Of a DNA stretch of 64,000 nt, positions 36,489 to 47,225 are shown in pieces. The position numbers and the translations under genes are program-made. Origin of the DNA: Glycomyces amatae (GTDB taxonomy: Bacteria > Actinomycetota > Actinomycetes > Mycobacteriales > Micromonosporaceae); the NCBI RefSeq assembly GCF_020991375.1, contig NZ_JAJLQZ010000001.1, positions 496,001 to 560,000 of the forward strand, given 5' to 3'. Positions within the stretch are counted from its first letter, which is position 1, and each line of letters begins with the position of its first letter. The notes beneath the pieces were generated by a model. That model was not told the origin of the DNA. It saw only the letters and a list, made by a program, of their open reading frames with translations, and ran no database searches.

Positions 36489-36827
36489 ATGTTCCCTGGC
36501 GGAGACATGCAGAAGCTGTTGCAGCAGGCGCAGCAGATGCAGGCCGACATGATGGCCGCGCAGTCCGAACTGGCCAAGACCGAAGTGAGCGCGTCGGCGG
36601 GCGGCGGCCTCGTCACCGCCACCGTCACCGGTGACGGCGAGCTCGTCCGCGTCAAGATCGACCCGAAGGCCGTCGACCCCGAGGACGTCGAGACCCTCGA
36701 GGACCTCATCCTCGCCGCCGTCCAGGCCGCCAACGAGGACGCCAAGCGCCTCGCGGCCGAGAAGATGGGCCCGCTCGGCGACGCCCTCGGCGGCATGAGC
36801 GGCGGCCTCGGCCTCCCGGGAATGTAA
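36489..36827 (+). CDS. ybaB: YbaB/EbfC family nucleoid-associated protein
   Basis: 112 residues, normal size: [21 protein letters not shown], then [40 protein letters not shown]. It forms dimers with tweezer-like DNA-binding arms. The ATG at 36489 follows GGCGAGGAG; an earlier GTG at 36480 overlaps that site. Followed by recR, the standard neighbour. Confidence 0.93.
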   Translation: MFPGGDMQKLLQQAQQMQADMMAAQSELAKTEVSASAGGGLVTATVTGDGELVRVKIDPKAVDPEDVETLEDLILAAVQAANEDAKRLAAEKMGPLGDALGGMSGGLGLPGM

Positions 36828-37055
36828 GCGCCCCGGGCCACGGGCGGGTAGGACCCTGGCCGGGTAGACCGGGCCCGCGATTCGGGCTTCCCGGGCCGTA
36901 CGGGCGGCCCCGGGGACGGGTTCCCGCCCGCGTTTCGGGTCCTTCGGGGTCGGTTTCATCCAGACTGGGGCCCGTCCTGTTCGGTCTCGGGCCCGGCCGC
37001 CGGGTTCTCGGCACCCCGACACCATCATCAGCGAGCGGTAAGAAAAGAGAGATCC

Positions 37056-37652
37056 TTGTACGACGGGGCATTGGGCGACCTGATCGAAGAGCTGGGTCAG
37101 CTGCCGGGCATCGGTCCCAAGAGCGCCCAGCGCCTCGCCTTCCACCTGCTGGCCTCCGAGAGCGCCGACGTCGAGCGGCTCACCTCCGCGCTCGAGCGGG
37201 TCAAGGCCCAGGTGCGGTTCTGCGAGACCTGCGGCAACGTCACCGAGGCCGAGCAGTGCGGCATCTGCCGGGACCCGCGCCGCTCCGAGGCGCTCATCTG
37301 CGTGGTCGAGGAGCCGAAGGACGTGCTCGCGATCGAGCGCACCGGGGAGTTCCGGGGGCGCTACCACGTGCTGGGCGGGGCCATCAACCCGCTCGAGGGC
37401 GTCGGCCCCGACGACCTGCGCATCCGCCAGCTGATGGTGCGGCTCCAGGCGGGGGAGACCAAGGAGCTCATCCTGGCCACCGATCCGAACACCGAGGGCG
37501 AGGCCACGGCCACCTACCTGGCGATGCTGGTCAAGCCCATGGGGTTCAAGGTGACCCGCCTCGCCAGCGGCCTGCCCGTGGGCGGGGACCTCGAGTACGC
37601 CGACGAGGTCACCCTCGGGCGCGCGTTCTCGGGCCGCCGCGACGTGGACTGA
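37056..37652 (+). CDS. recR: Recombination mediator RecR
   Basis: 198 residues. HhH motif ([18 protein letters not shown]), C4 zinc finger ([16 protein letters not shown]), Toprim domain ([26 protein letters not shown] and [13 protein letters not shown]), and a Walker-B-like C-terminus. It works with RecO/RecF to load RecA on gapped DNA. The start is TTG 37056, giving the family N-terminus [16 protein letters not shown] is not available in frame. 228 bp separate it from ybaB. Confidence 0.95.
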   Translation: MYDGALGDLIEELGQLPGIGPKSAQRLAFHLLASESADVERLTSALERVKAQVRFCETCGNVTEAEQCGICRDPRRSEALICVVEEPKDVLAIERTGEFRGRYHVLGGAINPLEGVGPDDLRIRQLMVRLQAGETKELILATDPNTEGEATATYLAMLVKPMGFKVTRLASGLPVGGDLEYADEVTLGRAFSGRRDVD

Positions 37653-37863
37653 GGCGCCGGGGCGGGGCCGTCGCGGGCCCTGGCCCGCGGTTTCCGGCAG
37701 GAGACTTTCCTGAAAGCGCTCACTTGGCGTCGCCACGCCTGGGCGCTTCTGTGACCGATTGCGCCGCAACAGGACACACTCTCATGCCATCCGTACGATT
37801 TGGGTAACAATAATCGCCGGTACGGTCACGATCACATAACGCTCAACGGTGTCGTAACTCACC

Positions 37864-37893
37864 TTGACCTAGGCTGTGTCTACCTCCGAATAC
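37864..37893 (+). promoter_or_regulatory. Candidate promoter of the peptide-transport operon
   Basis: TTGACC (37864-37869), 18-bp spacer, GAATAC (37888-37893), 27 bp before the first ATG. AT-rich DNA from 37795 upstream could hold operator sites. Confidence 0.4.
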
Positions 37894-37919
37894 CCAACGA
37901 TCGACGGGTGAGACAACCT

Positions 37920-39662
37920 ATGCGCACGTCACCAATCCCAGTCAGGCGCGCCCTAGCCGCGGCCGCCGGCGCCGCCATGGCATTGGGCCTGTTCACCGCC
38001 TGCGGCAGTGACGGCGGCTCCCAAGGGGACGCCGACACCGCCGAGGACTTCGACTTCTCCTGCCCCGAGCGCACCGACGGCGACCCCGCGCCCGACGAGG
38101 CGGCGAACGAGTCGCAGCCGTTCGTGTTCGGCTCGCCCGGCGACCCGACGAGCATCGACCCCGTGCTCGCCTCGGACGGCGAGACCTTCCGCGTCACCCG
38201 CCAGATCTTCGAGACCCTCATCAGCACCGACTGCACCGACAACGCGCCGGGCCTGGCCGAGTCCTGGGACCAGAACCCCGAGGGCACGGAGTGGACCTTC
38301 CACCTGCGCGAGGGCGTGACCTTCCACGACGGCACCGCCCTCGACGGCGCCGCCGTGTGCGCGAACTTCGACCGCTGGGCGAACTTCAAGGGCGGCTTCC
38401 AGTCCCCGAACTTCACCTACTACTACTCGGCGGTCTTCGGCGGCTTCGCCGAGAACGACCCCGCGATGGGCATCGAGTCCGAGTCGATCTACGAGGGCTG
38501 CACCGCCGACGGCCTCGACGCCACGATCAGCCTGAGCAAGTACACGTCCAGCTTCCCGGGCGCGTTCACCCTCAGCTCCTTCTCGATCATCAGCCCGGCC
38601 TCGCTCGAGGCCGTCGCCGACGCAGAGCTCCCCGCCGCCGACTCGCCGCTGCCGGAGTACTCCCAGACCGCCGGCACCCTCGCCGGCACCGGTCCGTTCA
38701 CCCTGACCGACTGGAACCACTCCGAGCAGCAGGTGACCCTCGAGCGCAACGACGAGTACTGGGGCGAGAAGGCCGGGGTCAAGACCCTCATCTTCCGCAC
38801 CATCTCCGACGAGACCGCCCGCCGCCAGGCCCTGGAGGCCGGCGACATCCACGGCTACGACCTCGCCGCCCCCGCCGACGTGCAGCCGCTGCTCGACGCG
38901 GGCTTCCAGGTCCCCGTCCGCGGCGTCTTCAACCTCCTGTACCTGACCTACACGCAGGGCCATGCCCCGCTGGAGGACCACGCCGTGCGCGAGGCCCTGT
39001 CCTACGCGGTCGACCGCCAGCGCCTGGTCGACAGCGTGCTGCCCCCGGGCGGCCTGGTCGCCACCCAGTTCCAGCCGCCGAGCCTCGAGGGCTGGTCGGA
39101 GGACGTGGTCCAGTACGAGTACGACCCGGAGAAGGCCAAGGACATGCTCGCCGAGGCCGGCCACGAGGACCTGACGCTGGAGTTCTGCTACCCGACCGAC
39201 GTGACCCGGCCGTACATGCCGGCGCCGAAGGACATCTTCGACATGATCGCCGCCGACCTCGAGGCCGCCGGCGTCACGGTCGAGGCCCGGCCCATCAGCT
39301 GGGTCGAGTACATTCCGGCCACGCGCTCGGGCGACTGCCCGCTGTACCTGCTGGGCTGGACGGGCGACTTCTCGGACCCGTACAACTTCCTCGGCACCTG
39401 GTTCGCCGCCCCGTCCACGGAGTGGGGCTTCGACAACCAGGAGATCTTCGACGCGATCGCCGCCGCCAACACCGAGCCGGACGAGGCCACCCGCGTGGAC
39501 CTGTGGAAGACCGCGAACGAGGCGATCATGGAGGAGCTGCCGGGCCTGCCCCTGACCTCCTCGCCGCCGTCGATCGCGTTCGCCGCGAACGTGTACCCGC
39601 CGGACGTCTCCCCGCTCACGCAGGAGGACTTCTCGCAGGTCTACTTCACCGCCGGATCCTGA
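37920..39662 (+). CDS. Peptide ABC transporter substrate-binding lipoprotein (SBP family 5)
   Basis: 580 residues. Lipoprotein signal with lipobox FTAC, acidic Ser/Asp linker, then the OppA/DppA fold: PTSIDPVLASDGETFRVTRQIFETL, AESWDQNPEGTEWTFHLREGVTFHDG (the family 5 signature) and TGPFTLTDWN. It binds oligopeptides or a related ligand outside the membrane and hands it to the permeases that follow. First gene of a five-gene operon. Confidence 0.93.
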   Translation: MRTSPIPVRRALAAAAGAAMALGLFTACGSDGGSQGDADTAEDFDFSCPERTDGDPAPDEAANESQPFVFGSPGDPTSIDPVLASDGETFRVTRQIFETLISTDCTDNAPGLAESWDQNPEGTEWTFHLREGVTFHDGTALDGAAVCANFDRWANFKGGFQSPNFTYYYSAVFGGFAENDPAMGIESESIYEGCTADGLDATISLSKYTSSFPGAFTLSSFSIISPASLEAVADAELPAADSPLPEYSQTAGTLAGTGPFTLTDWNHSEQQVTLERNDEYWGEKAGVKTLIFRTISDETARRQALEAGDIHGYDLAAPADVQPLLDAGFQVPVRGVFNLLYLTYTQGHAPLEDHAVREALSYAVDRQRLVDSVLPPGGLVATQFQPPSLEGWSEDVVQYEYDPEKAKDMLAEAGHEDLTLEFCYPTDVTRPYMPAPKDIFDMIAADLEAAGVTVEARPISWVEYIPATRSGDCPLYLLGWTGDFSDPYNFLGTWFAAPSTEWGFDNQEIFDAIAAANTEPDEATRVDLWKTANEAIMEELPGLPLTSSPPSIAFAANVYPPDVSPLTQEDFSQVYFTAGS

Positions 39663-39684
39663 CAGAAACGAATAACAGCGAAAT

Positions 39685-40692
39685 ATGCTGCGCTACACCG
39701 TTAAGCGCCTCCTGCAGCTGTCCGTGGCGCTCTTGGGACTCTCACTGCTCCTGTTCGCGTGGTTCAAGGCCCTCCCGGGCGGACCCGAGAACCGGCTGCT
39801 CCCCGAGAACGCCACGGACCAGCAGCGGGAGGCGCTGCGGGCCTCCCTGGGCCTCGACGACCCCGTCTGGGTCCAGTACGGCGAGTTCCTGGGACGGATC
39901 GTCCGCTTCGACTTCGGCTCCTCGCTGTCGAGCGGGCGGCCCGTCGCCACGGAACTGGCCGACCGCCTGCCCGCCACCATCGAACTGTCGCTCGCCGCCA
40001 TGGTCATCGCCGTCGGCATCGGCATCCCGCTCGGCTACCTGGCGGCGAAGCGCCGCGGCACGTGGCTCGACTTCACCGCTGTCTCCGGTTCGCTCCTGGG
40101 CACCTGCATCCCGATCTTCTTCCTGGCCGCCATGCTGAAAGTGGTGTTCGCCCAGGAGCTGGGGCTGCTGCCGACGGCGTTCCGGCTCTCGGCCGGCGCC
40201 CAGTACACCGACGTCACCGGGCTGCGGGTCCTCGACGGCCTCATCACCGGCGAGTTCGACGTCGCCTGGGACGCGCTCCTGCACCTGGTGCTGCCGGCGA
40301 TCGCGCTGTCCTCGATCCCGCTCGCGGTCATCGTCCGCATCACGCGGGCGAGCGTGCTCGACGTGGTGGGCGAGGACTACGTGCGGACGGCGGACGCCAA
40401 GGGCCTCAAGCCCGCGACGATCCGCGGCCGCCACGTCATGCGCAACGCCATGCTGCCGATCGCGACGATCATCGGCCTGCTCCTGGGGAGCCTGTTCGCG
40501 GGGGCGGTCCTCACCGAGAGCGTGTTCGCGTTCGGCGGGATCGGCTCGTTCGTGTACCAGGCGACGACCGAGCGCGACTACCCGGCGCTGATGGGCTTCA
40601 TCCTGGTCATCGCCGTGTTCTACGTCGTCATCAACCTGATCGTGGACCTGTCCTACGGTTTCCTCGACCCGAGAGTGCGGGTGCGGAAGTGA
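39685..40692 (+). CDS. Peptide ABC transporter permease (DppB/OppB type)
   Basis: 335 residues, six membrane helices beginning MLRYTVKRLLQLSVALLGLSLLL. GLDDPVWVQYGEFLGRIVRFDFGSS is typical of OppB N-termini. The EAA loop (DYVRTADAKGLKPATIRGRHVMRNAM) contacts the ATPases. Pairs with the next permease. Confidence 0.93.
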   Translation: MLRYTVKRLLQLSVALLGLSLLLFAWFKALPGGPENRLLPENATDQQREALRASLGLDDPVWVQYGEFLGRIVRFDFGSSLSSGRPVATELADRLPATIELSLAAMVIAVGIGIPLGYLAAKRRGTWLDFTAVSGSLLGTCIPIFFLAAMLKVVFAQELGLLPTAFRLSAGAQYTDVTGLRVLDGLITGEFDVAWDALLHLVLPAIALSSIPLAVIVRITRASVLDVVGEDYVRTADAKGLKPATIRGRHVMRNAMLPIATIIGLLLGSLFAGAVLTESVFAFGGIGSFVYQATTERDYPALMGFILVIAVFYVVINLIVDLSYGFLDPRVRVRK

Positions 40693-41650
40693 CCATCGCG
40701 AAGATCGAGAAGCTCGACCGGCTCATCGAGGCGACCGCCACCGCGCGGGACGCCCAGACCGGTTCACTGCTGCGCCAGTCGCTGCGGCGGCTGCGGCGCT
40801 CGCCGATGGCGGTGTGCGGCGCGGTGATCGTCGGCGTGTTCGTGGTCATGGCGGTCCTCGGGCCGTGGATCGCCCCGTACGACCCGACGGCCCAGACCTG
40901 GGGCCGGGAGGTCTTCCTCAACCGGGCGATCTTCCCGGGCCCGCGCGCCGAGAACTGGTTCGGCCTGGACCACCTGGGCCGGGACATGTTCTCGCGCATG
41001 ATCGTCGGGGCGCGCCAGACGCTGCTGGTGGGCGTCGTCGCGACGCTGATCGGCCTCCTGGCCGGGGCCGTGATCGGCGGCGTCGCCGCCGCCTCGGGCA
41101 CCTTCGGGGGCCGGTGGGGCGAGCGCGTCGAATCGGTCATCATGCGGACGGTGGACGTCGCCCTCGCCATCCCGATGCTGCTGCTGGCCTTGAGCGTCGC
41201 CGCCCTCCTGGGCCCGTCGCTGAGCACCGTCATGATCGCCGTGGGCGTCGCGCAGATCCCGATCTTCGCGCGGCTGCTGCGCGGATCGATGCTGGCGCAG
41301 GCGCACTCGGACTACGTCCTGTCCGCGATCGCCCTGGGCGTCCCCAAGGGACGGATCGTGGTCTCGCACATCCTGCCCAACTCGCTGGGGCCGGTGATCG
41401 TGCAGGCGACGCTGGTGCTGGCGACGGCGATCATCGAGGCCGCCGCCCTCTCGTACCTGGGCCTGGGCAACCCGGACCCGGGCAGCCCCGAGTGGGGGAC
41501 CATGCTCTCCGACGCGCAGCGGCTGCTCTCGGGCGCACCGCAGCTCTCGATCTACCCGGCGGTCGCCATCATCGTCACCGCGCTGGGCTTCACCCTGCTG
41601 GGCGAGGCCATGCGCGAATCGCTCGACCCCAGGCTGAGGAGGCAGGAGTA

Positions 41651-41651
<1 letters not shown>
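40689..41651 (+). CDS. Peptide ABC transporter permease (DppC/OppC type)
   Basis: 320 residues from GTG 40689, overlapping the previous stop by GTGA. An OppC N-terminal segment (RRLRRSPMAVCGAVIVG) is followed by six helices, with the HLGRDMFSRMIVGARQTL motif and EAA loop (DYVLSAIALGVPKGRIVVSHILPNSLG). Forms the heteromeric channel with the preceding permease. Confidence 0.93.
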
Positions 41652-42744
<1,093 letters not shown>

Positions 42745-42748
<4 letters not shown>

Positions 42749-43848
42749 GCGGGCCCGTGGAGCGCGCCGCGCCGCACGTCCCCGTCCAACGCACGGAGGA
42801 GCCTGACTTGAGCACGGAGGAGCCCGATGTGGACACGGGGGAGGACGGCGTGAGCGCCGACGCGGCGACGCCCGGCGCGCCCCTGCTGGAGGTGGAGGAC
42901 CTCGAGGTCCACTTCCCGATCCGGCGCGGCGTCGTCGTCGAGCGCACGGTCGGGCACGTCCGCGCGGTCGACGGCGTCGGCCTGAGCATCGAGGCGGGCG
43001 GCACCTACGGCATGGTGGGCGAGTCCGGTTGCGGCAAGACCACGTTCGGCCGGGCCGTGCTGCGCATCGAGCAGCCCACCGGCGGCCGGGTCCGCCTCGG
43101 CGGCGAGGACGTCACCGCGCTGAAGGGCGAGCGCCTGCGCCGCTTCCGCTCCAAGATGCAGATGGTGTTCCAGGACCCGCTCGGTTCGCTCAACCCGAGG
43201 CACAACGTGGACATGCTCCTGTCGGAGCCGCTGAAGGTCCACGGGATCGGCTCGAAGGAGGAGCGGCGCAAGCTCGCCGTCGAGACCCTGGACGCGGTCG
43301 GCCTGCCGAAGTCGGTGCTGGAGCGGTACCCGCACGAGTTCTCCGGCGGCCAGCGCCAGCGCCTCGGCATCGCGCGGGCGCTGATGCTGCGCCCGGACCT
43401 GATCGTCTGCGACGAGCCGGTGAGCGCCCTGGACGTGTCGATCCAGGCGCAGGTGATGAACCTGCTCGACGAGCTCCAGGGCGAGTTCGGGCTGACGTAC
43501 CTGGTGATCGCCCACGACCTGGCGGTGGTGCGCCACCTGTCGGACCGGGTGGGGGTCATGTACCTGGGCAAGCTCGTGGAGGAGGCCGACTCCGAGTCGA
43601 TCTACGAGCACCCGCGGCACCCGTACACGAAGGCGCTGCTCTCCGCCGTGCCGCAGCCGGACCCGGAGATCGAGGCGAACCGGGAGCGGATCATCCTCAA
43701 GGGCGACCTGCCGTCCCCGGCGAACCCGCCGAGCGGCTGCCGCTTCCGGACCCGCTGCCCGTGGGCCGAGGACGTCTGCGCCGAGGTCGAGCCGGAATGG
43801 CGCGAGGCCGCGAGCGGCCACAAGGTCGCCTGCCACTTCGACCTCTGA
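42745..43848 (+). CDS. Peptide ABC transporter ATPase (DppF/OppF type)
   Basis: 367 residues. A 45-residue acidic N-terminal extension (TEEPDLSTEEPDVDTGED) precedes the ABC fold: LEVEDLEVHFPIRRG, Walker A GESGCGKTT, MVFQDPLGSLNPR, FSGGQRQR, IVCDEPVSALD, IAHDLAVV, and the C-terminal SGCRFRTRCPWAEDVC motif. Last gene of the operon, overlapping the previous one by ATGA and closed by a strong terminator. Confidence 0.93.
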
Positions 43849-43866
43849 GACCCGCCTGGGGACAAG

Positions 43867-43908
43867 GCGAAAGCGGCCGGGAAGGCGTTCCTTCCCGGCC
43901 GCTTTCGC
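43867..43908. terminator. Bidirectional terminator between peptide operon and acyltransferase
   Basis: Perfect 19-bp stem (43867-43885 with 43890-43908) with CGTT loop, between convergent genes. Confidence 0.8.
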
Positions 43909-43912
43909 GTCG

Positions 43913-45034
43913 CTATCTCGCGGAGTGCGGGTCGGTCTGCTCGGACGGGGCCGGCGCCGCGGCCTTCGCGGCCGAGGGCGCGCCCTTGAGCCCGAACATC
44001 CACCGGGTGGGTCCGGTCCTGCGGACGATCTCATAGGCCCCGAAGCTCAGCCCGAGCGTGGCGACGGCGATGAGCAGGTACGCGATCGGCCCGTGGTCGA
44101 TGACGCGGAGGATGTGGTAGCCGACGACGATCAGGGCGGTCTGGTGCACGATGTAGACGGGGAAGGCCGCCGGGTTGAAGTAGGCGTTGAACTTCGAGCG
44201 GCGGTTCAGGTAGCGCTTGCCGTACCCGAGCATCACCAGCAGCAGCGCCCACGTGGCGGCGGTGCGCCATGCGGTCGCGACGGGCCCCGACTGCGGGCCG
44301 AAGACCGTGTACTCGAAGACGACGCCCGCGGCACCGACCAGCGCGACGGCCAGATAGCGCCGCCGGTAGCGCTCGAGCCGGTCCAGGGCGTCGTCGTCGG
44401 ACGCCAGCAGGAAGCCGAGCAGGACGCAGGCGGCGTACACGAAGATGTTCTTGCCGCTGATGTCGGGCAGCATCGCGAGGGCGGCCAGTCCGAGGGCCGG
44501 GACGACGACCAGTCCCGCGCCGCGCAGCGGTCGCGGCAGCCGGTCGCGGTGCCCCAGCCGCGTCATCAGCGGCAGCAGCGCGAGCGAGATGACGAACAGG
44601 AACGCGATGAACCACAGGTGCGCCGGTGAGATGCCCCCGGCGTACTCGGACCAGTCGGAGAAGTCGGTGAAGTACTTCACGAGGAACTCCAGGTAGTTCT
44701 CCTGGTAGCCGAGGTGGAACCGCATCGCGTAGAACGCCTGGGGCGGGACGATGATCAGGCAGCCGAACAGGAACGGCACCAGCAGCCGGGAGAAGCGCTC
44801 GCGCGCGTACTGGTTCGCCGTGCGCTTGCGGAGGGCGTAGCGGCTCGAGACGCCCGAGAGCAGGAACAGCAGCGGCATGAACCAGTACGCGGAGCCGATG
44901 ACGACGTCGGCGACGACGTTGGGCTCGCCCTTGATGTAGAAGGTGTTGAAGCCGTCGAAGACGCGGGCGGTGTGGTAGGGGATCAGGAAGAGGATCGCGA
45001 GGTTGCGGAGCCAGTCGATGTAGTCCTTGCGCAT
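43913..45034 (-). CDS. Acyltransferase family 3 membrane protein
   Basis: 373 residues. MRKDYIDWLRNLAILFLIPYHTARVF is the family 3 start with the catalytic-type His (PYHTAR). About ten hydrophobic segments follow, with PAHLWFIAFL and FPVYIVHQTALIVVGY motifs. Such proteins transfer acyl groups to sugars or lipids across the membrane (MdoC/OafA relatives). The start was chosen at this motif; a longer frame upstream runs through an 18-bp tandem repeat and is unlikely to be translated. The target is unknown. Confidence 0.83.
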   Translation of the reverse strand: MRKDYIDWLRNLAILFLIPYHTARVFDGFNTFYIKGEPNVVADVVIGSAYWFMPLLFLLSGVSSRYALRKRTANQYARERFSRLLVPFLFGCLIIVPPQAFYAMRFHLGYQENYLEFLVKYFTDFSDWSEYAGGISPAHLWFIAFLFVISLALLPLMTRLGHRDRLPRPLRGAGLVVVPALGLAALAMLPDISGKNIFVYAACVLLGFLLASDDDALDRLERYRRRYLAVALVGAAGVVFEYTVFGPQSGPVATAWRTAATWALLLVMLGYGKRYLNRRSKFNAYFNPAAFPVYIVHQTALIVVGYHILRVIDHGPIAYLLIAVATLGLSFGAYEIVRRTGPTRWMFGLKGAPSAAKAAAPAPSEQTDPHSAR

Positions 45035-45086
45035 GGTGGAGCGCCTTTCGAGTGCATGGCGGGGGCGGCGGCCGTCGTCGGCAGCC

Positions 45087-45155
45087 GTGAAGTAGGAGGG
45101 CGCGGTGAAGTGGGAGGGCACTGTGGAGCGGGAGGGCGCGGTGGGGCGGCGGCCG
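45087..45155. repeat. Four 18-bp tandem repeats upstream of the acyltransferase
   Basis: Units GTGAAGTAGGAGGGCGCG (45087), GTGAAGTGGGAGGGCACT (45105), GTGGAGCGGGAGGGCGCG (45123) and a decayed fourth at 45141, between the acyltransferase and the adhesin-like gene. Confidence 0.75.
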
Positions 45156-45193
45156 AGCGGCTCGCGCCGCAGGGCCGTTCCAGCAGAGGGTGG

Positions 45194-45925
45194 TCAGGCG
45201 TTGCGCAGTGCGATCGCGCCGTTCTCGGTGGTGACCTCGATGTGGTGGGGGCTGGCGTCGTCCTCGGTGAGCTCGTTGTCGATCGAGCCGTTGTCGGTGG
45301 CCGCGGTGACCCGGTACCCGGCCGCGGGGGCGGTGACGGTGACCGCGCCGTTCTCGGTGGTGACGCTGACCAGGTCGGGGATGTCGCTGAAGGCCAGGTC
45401 GACCGCGCCGCTGGAGGCGGCGGCCGCGACGTTCTTCGAGGAGGCGTCGTCGACGGTGATGGAGCCGTTGTCGGTGCGCAGGTCGAGCGGGCCCGCGGCG
45501 TCCTCGACCGTGATCGCGCCGTTGTCGGTGCCGATGCTCGTGGCGGCGGTGAGCGCGACGGCGGTGACCGATCCGCTGTCGCCCTCGACGGTCACCGGGC
45601 TCCCCGCCGGGACGGTGACCTCGTAGGCGATCGTGCAGTCGCCGAACAGGCCGGAGTCGCAGCCCGCGGTCAGGTCGAGGGTGCCGCCGTCGAGTGCCGG
45701 GTCGGCCTCGGCCTCGCGGCCGGAGGTGACATGGCGGGTGACGGTGATCGCGTCGCCGGACCCGGTCTCGCGGATCTCGAGGTCGGCGCCCGCGAGCTCG
45801 ATGGTCAGGTCGCCGCTGAACGAGCCGAGGTCCCAAGTGGTCGCATCGGTCTCGCTCGAGCATCCGCTGAGCGCCGCGGCCAGGACGAGTCCCATTGCCG
45901 CCGTGATGGGTGCTGCGATCCTCAT
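45194..45925 (-). CDS. DUF4097-type beta-helix lipoprotein
   Basis: 243 residues. Lipoprotein signal (LAAALSGC), then a right-handed repeat with alternating TDNGAITV, TDNGSITV, SSGAVDL, TENGAVTV and TENGAIAL segments, the hallmark of DUF4097 adhesin-like proteins. Probably a surface-anchored structural or sensory protein. Co-translated with the TetR gene upstream (ATGA overlap), so it is likely a direct part of that regulator's circuit. Confidence 0.78.
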   Translation of the reverse strand: MRIAAPITAAMGLVLAAALSGCSSETDATTWDLGSFSGDLTIELAGADLEIRETGSGDAITVTRHVTSGREAEADPALDGGTLDLTAGCDSGLFGDCTIAYEVTVPAGSPVTVEGDSGSVTAVALTAATSIGTDNGAITVEDAAGPLDLRTDNGSITVDDASSKNVAAAASSGAVDLAFSDIPDLVSVTTENGAVTVTAPAAGYRVTAATDNGSIDNELTEDDASPHHIEVTTENGAIALRNA

Positions 45926-46560
45926 GGGTTCCCTCCGGGTCGCTCGGCGCCGAGGAGTGCGGTGAGCGTGGCGGCGATGGCCGCCTCGATGCGCTCCCCG
46001 TCGACTCCCTCGGGGTCGACGGCGTGCTCCATGGCCAGGCCGTTGGTCAGGCAGTGGACGATGAGCCCGACCAGCTCGGGGTCGGCGGCGGCGGCGCCCA
46101 GCCGCTCGGTCACGGCGGCGATCGCCTCGGCGGCGATCTGCCGCTGGGACCGGCGCAGCGGGGCGAGGACGGCCCGCACCTGCTCGTCGCGTCGGGCCCG
46201 CGAGGCGAACTCGAGGCCGAGCTGGCCGCGTTCGGTGTCGCCGGTGATCTCGCCCGCGACGAGCCTGGCCGCACCGGCGGCGGCGTCCTCGATGCCGTCG
46301 ACCTCGGTGAGGCGCTCCATGACCGCGCCGAGCTCGGCGTCGGAGCGGTCCGCCAGGACGGCGCCGAAGAGCTCCTGTTTGGACTTGAAGTTGGAGTAGA
46401 CGGCGCCCTTGGTGAACCCGGCGCGGGCGGCGATGTCCTCCAGGCGGCTCTCGGCGTAGCCGCGCTCGGCGAACTCCTGTGCGGCGGCCTCGATGAGCCG
46501 CCGCTGCACCTCGGCGCGCGGTGTCCGCCGGGAGACGGCGGGTGGGGGAGGTTCGGTCAT
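45922..46560 (-). CDS. TetR-family regulator
   Basis: 212 residues. N-terminal HTH (RRLIEAAAQEFAERGYAESRLEDIAARAGFTKGAVYSNFKSKQELF), then a helical ligand domain of the TetR_C type. The gene lies behind two overlapping palindromes (46583-46610) and in front of the DUF4097 gene, which it probably represses along with itself. Ligand unknown. Confidence 0.88.
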   Translation of the reverse strand: MTEPPPPAVSRRTPRAEVQRRLIEAAAQEFAERGYAESRLEDIAARAGFTKGAVYSNFKSKQELFGAVLADRSDAELGAVMERLTEVDGIEDAAAGAARLVAGEITGDTERGQLGLEFASRARRDEQVRAVLAPLRRSQRQIAAEAIAAVTERLGAAAADPELVGLIVHCLTNGLAMEHAVDPEGVDGERIEAAIAATLTALLGAERPGGNP

Positions 46561-46582
46561 GACCGAACCATAGCATACTCAC

Positions 46583-46610
46583 GGGTATTCAATACCCATT
46601 GGTATTGAAT
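46583..46610. promoter_or_regulatory. Overlapping operators of the TetR gene
   Basis: GGGTATTCAATACCC (7+1+7 palindrome, 46583-46597) overlaps ATTCAATACC-CATT-GGTATTGAAT (10-bp arms, 46587-46610), about 25 bp upstream of the TetR start. The shared half site GGTATTSAAT suggests two dimers binding side by side. Confidence 0.65.
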
Positions 46611-46745
46611 TTGCGGCGACCTGTCCTGAACGGGGCTCCGGGTAGCGGGATCGGACGGCGAGGTCCGCGACGCGGCGTGCGGGAGGTTCCGGACCGGCTC
46701 CAGGGGCGCTGCCGCCTCACCCGCGGCTTCCGCGCCGGGCGCGGG

Positions 46746-47141
46746 CTACTCGGTGCCGGCGGGGACGGCGCGGGTGAGCATGTGCGCCGAGCGCATCCGC
46801 CCGTCGGGGGCGAACGCGCCGAAGAAGTAGACCTCGATGGCGAGGTCCTTGCCGCGCTGGGCGGCGTGCAGGGTGTAGCGCGCGGCGAGCCGGTCGCCGT
46901 CGGCGGCGGCCTCGTGGACCTCCATCCGGCTGCTGGGGCGGTTCTTGCGGACCGGCCGGATGTGGTCGATGAGTTTGTCCCGGTCGATGCGGTTCCCGTC
47001 GGCGACCTGGACGATGTCGGGGGTGTGGTAGCGGTCGACGATCAGTGCCGCCGCCTCGTCGCCGTCGAGGATGTCGCGGTTGAAGGCGGTGTAGAAGTCG
47101 GCGATGAACTGCGCAGGGTCGGTGCGGTCGAGCGGCGGCAT
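46746..47141 (-). CDS. SnoaL/NTF2-like protein
   Basis: 131 residues. The alpha+beta cone fold is suggested by FIADFYTAFNRDILDGDEAAALIVDRYHTPDIVQV at the start and RYTLHAAQRGKDLAIEVYFFGAF later. Could be a small isomerase, hydratase or ligand-binding protein. Divergent from a TetR gene with operator-like repeats in the gap, so probably its target. No further function can be stated. Confidence 0.7.
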   Translation of the reverse strand: MPPLDRTDPAQFIADFYTAFNRDILDGDEAAALIVDRYHTPDIVQVADGNRIDRDKLIDHIRPVRKNRPSSRMEVHEAAADGDRLAARYTLHAAQRGKDLAIEVYFFGAFAPDGRMRSAHMLTRAVPAGTE

Positions 47142-47170
47142 GATGCTCCCGTCGGTGGTCCGGTACGATC

Positions 47171-47221
47171 TTTGACAGGATGTAAGATATTCATGCCCCA
47201 TAGATTTGTCAAGGTGTAAGA
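47171..47221. promoter_or_regulatory. Direct repeats between SnoaL-like and TetR genes
   Basis: TTTGACAGGATGTAAGA (47171-47187) and TTTGTCAAGGTGTAAGA (47205-47221), 14 of 17 identical, 34 bp apart, or about three helical turns. Candidate binding sites for the adjacent TetR protein. Confidence 0.5.
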
Positions 47222-47225
47222 GATA

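Noticed and set aside
43866..43909. Gene in the gap between the peptide operon and acyltransferase
   Set aside because: The gap is wholly occupied by a 19-bp stem terminator.
45087..45155. N-terminal extension of the acyltransferase through the 18-bp repeats
   Set aside because: The family start motif MRKDYIDWLRN begins at 45034, and the upstream frame only translates the tandem repeat.
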